A stretch of DNA of 64,000 nucleotides, taken from contig SOJX01000037.1 of the NCBI GenBank assembly GCA_004376375.1, positions 62,001 through 126,000 on the forward strand, given 5' to 3'. Positions 58,967-64,000 of this stretch are shown in pieces. The first letter of the stretch is position 1, and the number at the start of each line of letters is the position of its first letter. The notes under the pieces are model-generated. The model saw nothing but the letters and a program-made list of their open reading frames with translations. It was not told the origin of the DNA and made no database searches. Source of the stretch: Planctomycetota bacterium (GTDB lineage Bacteria > Planctomycetota > E44-bin39). A program made the position numbers and the translations under genes.

Positions 58967-59448
58967 TTGCCGTTCCTTTCTTCACGGCGCTCCTGGAAAA
59001 ACTCCGTAAGAAGCGCGCCGCATTCGTCCGCGAGGACGCCGTCGTCCACCGTGCAGCGGTGGTTCAGCCGCCCGTCCCTCACGATGTCGAAAAGCGAGCC
59101 GCACGCGCCCGCCTTCGGGTCCGCGGCGCCGAAAACCAGACGCGGGATGCGGGCCAGCACGATCGCGCCCGCGCACATCGCGCACGGCTCGAGCGTGACG
59201 TAGATGGTCGTATCCTCGAGCCGCCACGAGGAGAGCGCCTCCGCCGCCTGCGTGATTGCGATTATCTCCGCGTGCGCGGTCGGGTCATTCAGCGTTTCAC
59301 GCTGGTTGTGGGCGCGGCCGATAATGCGGTCGCCCTCGGCGATGACGCACCCGACCGGCACCTCGCCTTCACCGGCTGCGAGTCGCGCCTCCGCGAGCGC
59401 CGTCCGCATGAATTTTTCGTCCAGTTTCTTATCCATCGCCGAAACCAT
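58963..59448 (-). CDS. tadA: tRNA-specific adenosine deaminase TadA
   Basis: A 161-residue zinc deaminase making inosine at the wobble position of tRNA-Arg(ACG). Zinc/catalytic motif AHAEIIAI and [10 protein letters not shown], then [16 protein letters not shown]. Start at 59448 or four codons later (59436); no Shine-Dalgarno sequence for either. A promoter at 59460-59488 has its -10 box 11 nt from the ATG. First gene of the tadA-DHS-like-nadA operon. Confidence 0.93.
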   Translation of the reverse strand: MVSAMDKKLDEKFMRTALAEARLAAGEGEVPVGCVIAEGDRIIGRAHNQRETLNDPTAHAEIIAITQAAEALSSWRLEDTTIYVTLEPCAMCAGAIVLARIPRLVFGAADPKAGACGSLFDIVRDGRLNHRCTVDDGVLADECGALLTEFFQERREERNGN

Positions 59449-59459
59449 GACAGGTAATT

Positions 59460-59488
59460 TTTATATCATATCTTTTGCAGGGCGTAAA
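59460..59488 (-). promoter_or_regulatory. Promoter of the tadA-nadA operon
   Basis: Minus-strand TTTACG, a 17-bp spacer and TATAAA, 11 bases before the tadA ATG at 59448, so the leader would be only a few bases. Confidence 0.5.
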
Positions 59489-59503
59489 GCGAAAAGGGAG
59501 CAG

Positions 59504-59589
59504 GGTCGTTTGGTCCTTCGGTCCCTCGGTCATTCGGTCATATTATTAATAAGGACCTAAGGACCGAATGACCGAATGACCGAACGACC
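59504..59589. repeat. Inverted octamer array (GGTCNYTC)
   Basis: Left arm GGTCGTTT, GGTCCTTC, GGTCCCTC, GGTCATTC, GGTCAT (59504-59541), centre TATTATTAAT, right arm the complement type GGACCTAA, GGACCGAAT, GACCGAAT, GACCGAAC, GACC. It lies between the divergent promoters of tadA and the lipoprotein. Confidence 0.88.
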
Positions 59590-59598
59590 TCTTATTGA

Positions 59599-59627
59599 TT
59601 GACACTAATATTGCGGGCTGGTATAAT
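59599..59627 (+). promoter_or_regulatory. Consensus promoter for a leaderless lipoprotein mRNA
   Basis: Perfect TTGACA, a 17-bp spacer and perfect TATAAT. The -10 box ends six bases before the ATG at 59634; no Shine-Dalgarno sequence. Confidence 0.85.
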
Positions 59628-59633
59628 CACCGC

Positions 59634-60491
59634 ATGTTTCGCAGAGCCGTATCTTATCAGCGAATAGTACTTCCGTGTCTTGCTGTTCTGCTCGGCATCT
59701 GCTGCGGATGCATAACACCCCCGAAGCAGAAGATTCCCAGAGAACTTAAAGGGGGCTTACCCGCCCCTGCCGACACGTTCTACAAGCTCCAGCAGTTCCT
59801 GCGTGCGGAGGAATACGGCAAGGCCTATGCCCTTTTCACGCGCCAGTACCGCGACGAGTACGCCCCCGACCTGGAGGCGTTTACCGGGCGCGCGCAGGCC
59901 GACGCCGCGAAGATTATTTCCGGCTCGCTCGTCACGGAGCCGGCATTCGCCGGCGGTGCGGCGCGCGCGGTCGCCGAGTACGGCGACGAGCACGTGCGGA
60001 TTTATTTCGTCTTTGACCGGGGCGAGCGGACCTGGCTGGTCACCTCGAAGGAGCATTACCGTTTCCTGACGGAAGACGGCGACCGCAGCACGCCCAAGGC
60101 GACGCTGCAGACTTTTCTCCGCCTGATTGCGACCGGGCGGCACGGCAACGCGTACAAGATGCTTGCATCCGAGCTGGGCGTGACGAGGCAGCTCTTCGCG
60201 ACCCGGATCGTGCCGACCTTCAAGTACATTTTCAGCTCCCCCCGGGGGAAGCAGGTCTGGCGGCTGCGGGCCGGGCCAAGCCTTGAAACCTGGGCCGTGC
60301 TGGTAGTCGAGTACCCGGACAGCCCGAAAGCCCCAAGGACGATCTGCTTTGTGAAAAAGCTCGACCGGTGGTACATCGCGCTGGAGCCGGTGGGCGACGC
60401 CGCGGCCGCGAAATCTTTTATTCTTGCTTTCAGGAAAGCTCATGCCGAAAAGCAGAAAAAAAACGTCGGGCAGAAAGACGCGCGGAAGTGA
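59634..60491 (+). CDS. Lipoprotein of unknown function
   Basis: A 285-residue protein. The lipoprotein signal (IVLPCLAVLLGICCGC, Cys about 26) is followed by two similar alpha+beta modules (about 45-145, LQQFLRAEEYGKAYALFTRQ; about 150-270, LQTFLRLIATGRHGNAYKML), resembling NTF2/DUF4878-type folds. No family assigned. It overlaps the histidine kinase start by 50 bases, so the two are likely coexpressed; the lipoprotein could be linked to the signal sensed. Leaderless promoter upstream. Confidence 0.75.
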   Translation: MFRRAVSYQRIVLPCLAVLLGICCGCITPPKQKIPRELKGGLPAPADTFYKLQQFLRAEEYGKAYALFTRQYRDEYAPDLEAFTGRAQADAAKIISGSLVTEPAFAGGAARAVAEYGDEHVRIYFVFDRGERTWLVTSKEHYRFLTEDGDRSTPKATLQTFLRLIATGRHGNAYKMLASELGVTRQLFATRIVPTFKYIFSSPRGKQVWRLRAGPSLETWAVLVVEYPDSPKAPRTICFVKKLDRWYIALEPVGDAAAAKSFILAFRKAHAEKQKKNVGQKDARK

Positions 60492-62427
60492 CGAGCTGCG
60501 CGAGCTGCGCTCCAAGGTAGACCGGCTCGATAAGACGCTCGCCGGCGTGAAGGATTCCCTCGCCGATACGCAGACGGAGTTCGACAAGTCGCTCGCGATG
60601 CTCGAGGACCTGCCCGGCGGCGTTTGCCTCGTCGACGCGAAGGGCCGCATCACGTTTGCCAACAACGCGCTCGCCGACATGCTCGGCACCACCGCCGACA
60701 AGGCGGTGAACAGGCGTTTCGTCGACCTCGTCTCTCCCGACGACCTGCCGCACGTGAAAAAGGAGCTTGGCGCCGCGGGCGGGCGGCTGCCGCCGAGGAT
60801 CGAGTTCACCCTCAACAGGCGCAAGGGGCCCGATCTCGCCGTGCAGGTCGTTTCGACCCCGCTTTACGGGCGCAAAAAGGTTTTCTTCGGCTCGCTCGCG
60901 CTCGTGACGAACGTCTCCGAGCGCCGCGCATTCGTCCGCAAGCTGCAGAGCCTCGCCGGTTTGAATACGACCATCCTGCTGCACGCGCCGCTCGGAATAA
61001 TAACGGTCGACCACGCCGGTTTCGTGACAAGCGAGAACGAGGCGATGCGCACGACCTTCTGCGGCGGCAAGACGTGGATAGGCTTCAACGCCTACGAGAT
61101 ACCGACGCTGCACAGCGCCGGCGTAGACGAAGCCCTGCGCGAGGCCTTCAGGGGGGAGAGCGTTTCGCTCACCAGCGTCCGCTTCCGTTCGTTCGGCGAC
61201 GAGGAAGCCCGCATCGTGGACCTGGAGCTGGTACCGGTGCAGGAGGCCGACAAGAAGACCGAGCTGGTCGTGCTCTTCTTCGAGGACCGCACGGAGGCGA
61301 GCAAGGCCGACGAGATGCGGCAGATGCTTGCCGCCATCATCGAGAACACGTCCGACGCCGTCATCTCGGTCGACCTCGACGGCAAGTTCCGCGCATGGAA
61401 CCCGGCCGCGGAGTTGATGTACGGCTACACCGCGGAAGAGATTCTCGGCCAGCCCGTCGACATGCTTATGCGCGACCGCGCACCCGACTGGGTTACGATA
61501 CGCGACAAGCTGATTCAGGGCGAGATAATATACCGCCCGAACGCGCTCCGGCACCGAAAGGACGGCACGCCGATTACCGTCTCCATCGTGCTCGCGCCCA
61601 TCCGCGACGAGTCCGGCGAAATCATAGGCACGTCCGGCATCCACCGCGACGTCTCCGAGCACGCGCGCTGGGAGGAAACGCTCGAGGCGAAGAACCTCGA
61701 GCTCGAGGAGGTCAACCGCAAGCTCCGCATGCTCGACGAGATGAAAGAAACTTTCATGACGACTATCTCGCACGAGCTTCGCAGCCCGCTCGTCAGCGCG
61801 CGGGGTTACGTCGACCTCCTGCGCGGCGGCGAGATGGGCCAGCTCACCGAGGACGCGAAGTCCGGCCTCGACGTCGCACACAAGAACATCGACCACCTGA
61901 TAAAGCTTATCAACGACCTCCTCACCCTGTCGTCGCTCACCGCGAAGGACGACGACACGCTTGTGCGGAACAAGTTCATTATAAGCGAGATGGCGGAGAT
62001 AACGGCCGCGCAGACGCGCGTGAACAAGCCGAGGAAGAGGATCGAGATAAAGTTCGATATCCCGGACGACCTTCCCCGCGGTTTCGGCAACGAGAAACTG
62101 TACGAGCGCGTCTTCACCGCGATTCTCTCGAACGCGGAAAAGTTCTCCGAGCCCGCGGCATTCATCAAGGTCGCCGCGCGCCAGCGCGACGACGGCTGGA
62201 TAGAGGTCGTGGTATCCGACCGCGGCGCCGGCATCCCAAAGGAGCACCAGGACCGCATCTTCGAGCGGTTCTACCAGATTGACGCCTCGCGCGCCCGCGA
62301 ATTCGGCGGCGCGGGCCTCGGCCTCGCGCTCGCCAAGACGGTCGTAGACATCCACGGCGGCGAGATTTCCGTCGAAAGCAAAGTCGGCGAAGGCACGACG
62401 ATTTCGTTCACCATACCCGCGGAATGA
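60442..62427 (+). CDS. Soluble PAS-domain sensor histidine kinase
   Basis: A 661-residue protein. Basic N-terminus, coiled coil (about 15-55), then three PAS-type domains (about 55-180, GGVCLVDAKGRITFANNALA; about 185-290; about 295-420, DAVISVDLDGKFRAWNPAAE), the HisKA phosphoacceptor TISHELRSPLVSARG (His about 445) and the HATPase domain with AILSNAEKF (N box), DRGAGIP (G1), RFYQIDAS and GAGLGLALAK (G2). No membrane segment, so it senses a cytoplasmic signal. No response regulator lies next to it in the window. AGGAAA before ATG 60442 decides the start. Confidence 0.9.
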   Translation: MPKSRKKTSGRKTRGSDELRELRSKVDRLDKTLAGVKDSLADTQTEFDKSLAMLEDLPGGVCLVDAKGRITFANNALADMLGTTADKAVNRRFVDLVSPDDLPHVKKELGAAGGRLPPRIEFTLNRRKGPDLAVQVVSTPLYGRKKVFFGSLALVTNVSERRAFVRKLQSLAGLNTTILLHAPLGIITVDHAGFVTSENEAMRTTFCGGKTWIGFNAYEIPTLHSAGVDEALREAFRGESVSLTSVRFRSFGDEEARIVDLELVPVQEADKKTELVVLFFEDRTEASKADEMRQMLAAIIENTSDAVISVDLDGKFRAWNPAAELMYGYTAEEILGQPVDMLMRDRAPDWVTIRDKLIQGEIIYRPNALRHRKDGTPITVSIVLAPIRDESGEIIGTSGIHRDVSEHARWEETLEAKNLELEEVNRKLRMLDEMKETFMTTISHELRSPLVSARGYVDLLRGGEMGQLTEDAKSGLDVAHKNIDHLIKLINDLLTLSSLTAKDDDTLVRNKFIISEMAEITAAQTRVNKPRKRIEIKFDIPDDLPRGFGNEKLYERVFTAILSNAEKFSEPAAFIKVAARQRDDGWIEVVVSDRGAGIPKEHQDRIFERFYQIDASRAREFGGAGLGLALAKTVVDIHGGEISVESKVGEGTTISFTIPAE

Positions 62428-62445
62428 ATAACGCGCGAAGCACAT
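62428..62445 (-). repeat. GAGCTTCGCGC-type element, inverted copy
   Basis: TAACGCGCGAAGC directly after the kinase stop codon is the reverse complement of the element seen at 2555, 21392 and 31815. Confidence 0.45.
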
Positions 62446-62478
62446 TAGAAAATAGGTGACTGATCCTATTTATCATAA

Positions 62479-63426
62479 ATGGAGGGAGAGGTGTCTCTAA
62501 TTATATATAAAAAAAAAGATTACAATAAAAGGCGTAAAGTTAGAATCGCATATAAGACTGATCGTGGCAGGTTATATCAAACCAAAGCTGAAGACTTTTT
62601 CAGTTCATCAAAAGTAAAGGTACTTTATGGGAAAGTGCAGCTAATCTTCACCTCACCACCATTCATTTTAAACAGAAAAAAGAAATACGGGAACCTCACA
62701 GGAGAAGAATATATTACTTGGTTTGCCAAATTTGCACATGACTTTAAAAAACTTCTGAAAAAGGATGGATCAATTGTTATTGAACTTGGTAATGGATGGG
62801 AACCGGGTAAGCCAACAATGTCCACCTTGGCTCTTCAGGCCCTGCTTAAATTCTTGGAAGAAGGTAAGTTTCATCTTTGCCAGCAATTCATTTGCTATAA
62901 TCCAGCTAGATTACCAAGCCCTGCCCAATGGGTAAATGTAGAAAGAATAAGAGTGAAAGATGCTTTCACGCATGTTTGGTGGATATCTCCAAATGATAGA
63001 CCTAAAGCCAACAACAGAAGGATTCTCAAAGAATACAGCAAGTCAATGAAGCACTTGCTTGCTACGGGCAAGTATAATTCTGGGAAAAGGCCATCTGAAC
63101 ACCATATTGGAAAAGAGTCATTTAATAAAGACAATAAAGGCGCTATCCCACCAAATGTATTAACACTATCTAATACTAAGGCTAACGACAATTATTTGGC
63201 ATATTGCCGTATAAATAGATTCCAACCGCATCCTGCTAGAATGCAGAATGGATTAGCAGAATTCTTTATAAAGTTCCTAACAACTCCTAGGAATCTGGTA
63301 TTTGATCCTTTTGGTGGGAGTAATACTACAGGAGCAATGGCTGAGAAGCTAAAGAGAAGATGGGTTTCTTTGGAGCCTGTTGATGATTATGTGTATTCAT
63401 CAGTGGGGAGATTCAAAAGCAGCTAA
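62479..63426 (+). CDS. DNA methyltransferase, N4-cytosine/N6-adenine beta-type
   Basis: A 315-residue protein, strikingly AT-rich. Catalytic motif IV LIFTSPPFIL lies before the SAM motif I at the C-terminus (LVFDPFGGSNTTGAMAEKLK), the order of beta-class amino-methyltransferases; TSPP favours N4-cytosine. The central region (YITWFAKFAHDFKKLLKKDG; DAFTHVWWISPNDRPKAN) is typical of site-specific restriction-modification or orphan enzymes. The start is ATG 62479, or GTG 62491, which has GGAGGGAG directly upstream. No cognate nuclease is seen inside the window. Base composition suggests recent transfer. Confidence 0.88.
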   Translation: MEGEVSLIIYKKKDYNKRRKVRIAYKTDRGRLYQTKAEDFFSSSKVKVLYGKVQLIFTSPPFILNRKKKYGNLTGEEYITWFAKFAHDFKKLLKKDGSIVIELGNGWEPGKPTMSTLALQALLKFLEEGKFHLCQQFICYNPARLPSPAQWVNVERIRVKDAFTHVWWISPNDRPKANNRRILKEYSKSMKHLLATGKYNSGKRPSEHHIGKESFNKDNKGAIPPNVLTLSNTKANDNYLAYCRINRFQPHPARMQNGLAEFFIKFLTTPRNLVFDPFGGSNTTGAMAEKLKRRWVSLEPVDDYVYSSVGRFKSS

Positions 63427-63572
63427 TCATTCACAATCCTTATTGATATATTTGCCTTTCAAATTCCAAGAATAAGTATTTTTTCCAATTTACATTTATC
63501 TTGACCAAACTATTTTCGAACATCATAATAGCATATGTGCATCTCATATATTCGGAATAAACCAAAGGGAAA

Positions 63573-64000
63573 ATGATGAGCTTAACGTCTGATATAAAGG
63601 ATATTGCCTCCGTTGATATATTTACTGAGGCAAAAGAAAGCGGGGCTTTTGTTGGTCGTCCTTTTCACATTGATTACGAGAAGGCATATATTTTAGTAGC
63701 TGATGCTTGGAAACAAAAGATAGGAGGGATCCCACAAGGCACTTTTCTTCTGGCTTTTTATGAAAATGAACCTGAGGTAAATGAAGCACTGCTTTTGCGT
63801 GCTATTGCACCTACGAAGCTGCCAACAGATGATGCCGTAATTTCTTCAATGATCGAATATTACAAGGATAATCTCAAGACTGCTGGTGAAGACAACCAGC
63901 TTGATGACTTTACTCGATATGAATTCAGTTTTTCTGGACTTGAATGTAGGATACTTGGAACTTTTTACAAGGATCAAGAAGGGAAAACCCAATTTGGGGC
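63573..64000 (+). CDS. N-terminus of a probable HerA-like ATPase, cut by window end
   Basis: 142 codons are visible from ATG 63573 (MMSLTSDIKDIASVDIFTEA), with AAAGGGA upstream. The region is AT-rich like the methyltransferase before it. The stretch AYILVADAWKQKIGGIPQGT, ALLLRAIAPTKLPTDD and CRILGTFYKDQEG resembles, from memory, the beta-barrel start of HerA/DUF87-type ATPases found next to restriction-modification and other antiphage genes. The Walker motifs would lie outside the window, so the assignment is tentative. Confidence 0.5.
   Translation, partial: MMSLTSDIKDIASVDIFTEAKESGAFVGRPFHIDYEKAYILVADAWKQKIGGIPQGTFLLAFYENEPEVNEALLLRAIAPTKLPTDDAVISSMIEYYKDNLKTAGEDNQLDDFTRYEFSFSGLECRILGTFYKDQEGKTQFG

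Noticed and set aside
60430..62445. 671-codon frame opposite the histidine kinase
   Set aside because: Shadow of a clear histidine kinase with all boxes intact.
1..64000. tRNA or rRNA genes
   Set aside because: I looked for tRNA T-loop and acceptor patterns and rRNA motifs by eye and saw none; a covariance-model scan would be decisive.

Overview
The window comes from a bacterium that is probably Planctomycetota or a close PVC relative, with an anaerobic or microaerophilic lifestyle. This is inferred, since no rRNA or tRNA gene was recognised. The signs are a SpoVG with a zinc-ribbon insertion, a zinc-ribbon/pilin-like/prenyltransferase-repeat giant protein, many membrane-anchored HEAT, TPR and ankyrin proteins, carbohydrate-active enzymes including a DUF2961/GH172 protein, and a large oxygen-detoxification cluster of anaerobe type. 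Most genes are GC-rich by eye. The Kelch-like pair (47360-49766), the small membrane protein at 21609-22196 and the right end (62479 onward) are clearly more AT-rich and may be acquired.

Layout. 1-11.9 kb: a truncated beta-helix lipoprotein, ankyrin and HEAT proteins, a VWA lipoprotein, an alpha/beta-hydrolase homologue lacking its nucleophile, two exported proteins, rsmD and a membrane-anchored SUMF1-type protein. 12-21 kb: an HD-GYP protein and housekeeping genes on the minus strand (spoVG-ispE, panC-panD, psd-pssA/folK fusion, rhomboid protease). 21.6-25.2 kb: a membrane protein, two paralogous lyase-like lipoproteins and a methyltransferase. 25.3-32.1 kb: a PerR-type regulator behind two operator-like boxes, then a TIGR02757 protein, a metal permease with HMA domains, rubrerythrins, superoxide reductase, an FprA-type flavodiiron protein and rubredoxin, forming a coherent O2/ROS defence block. 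32-44 kb: HEAT, ASCH and TPR proteins, miaB, ribD, a glutamine synthetase family protein and the 879-aa giant. 44-50 kb: large exported beta-propeller and Kelch-like proteins. 49.8-56.6 kb: GH5, xylose-isomerase-like and xylulokinase-like genes in one operon, an ankyrin protein and a GH172 protein. 56.8-59.5 kb: a tadA - deoxyhypusine-synthase-like - nadA operon. 59.6-62.4 kb: a lipoprotein and a soluble PAS histidine kinase. 62.5-64 kb: the start of a probable defence island (N4-cytosine-type DNA methyltransferase, then a possible HerA-like ATPase cut by the window end).

The most unusual feature is between the genes. More than fifteen loci carry degenerate tandem arrays of 7- or 8-bp units. 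Each family has its own fixed core with a few variable positions, and the arms are often inverted around an AT-rich centre. Most arrays start within about 10 nt of a stop codon, several supply the stop codon or the last or first codons of an ORF, and two end exactly at the start codons of rsmD and ribD with no Shine-Dalgarno sequence. Three arrays sit inside a roughly 180-210-bp palindromic element with inverted ends that lies just after stop codons.

A second theme is modular evolution. Four genes share one N-terminal membrane-anchor module (a fifth shares it weakly) joined to HEAT, SUMF1, TPR or ankyrin domains. Relics of an ankyrin C-terminal tail lie just past the stop codons of two unrelated genes. 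Several genes have good sigma70-type promoters whose -10 box ends 6-7 nt before the ATG, implying leaderless mRNAs.
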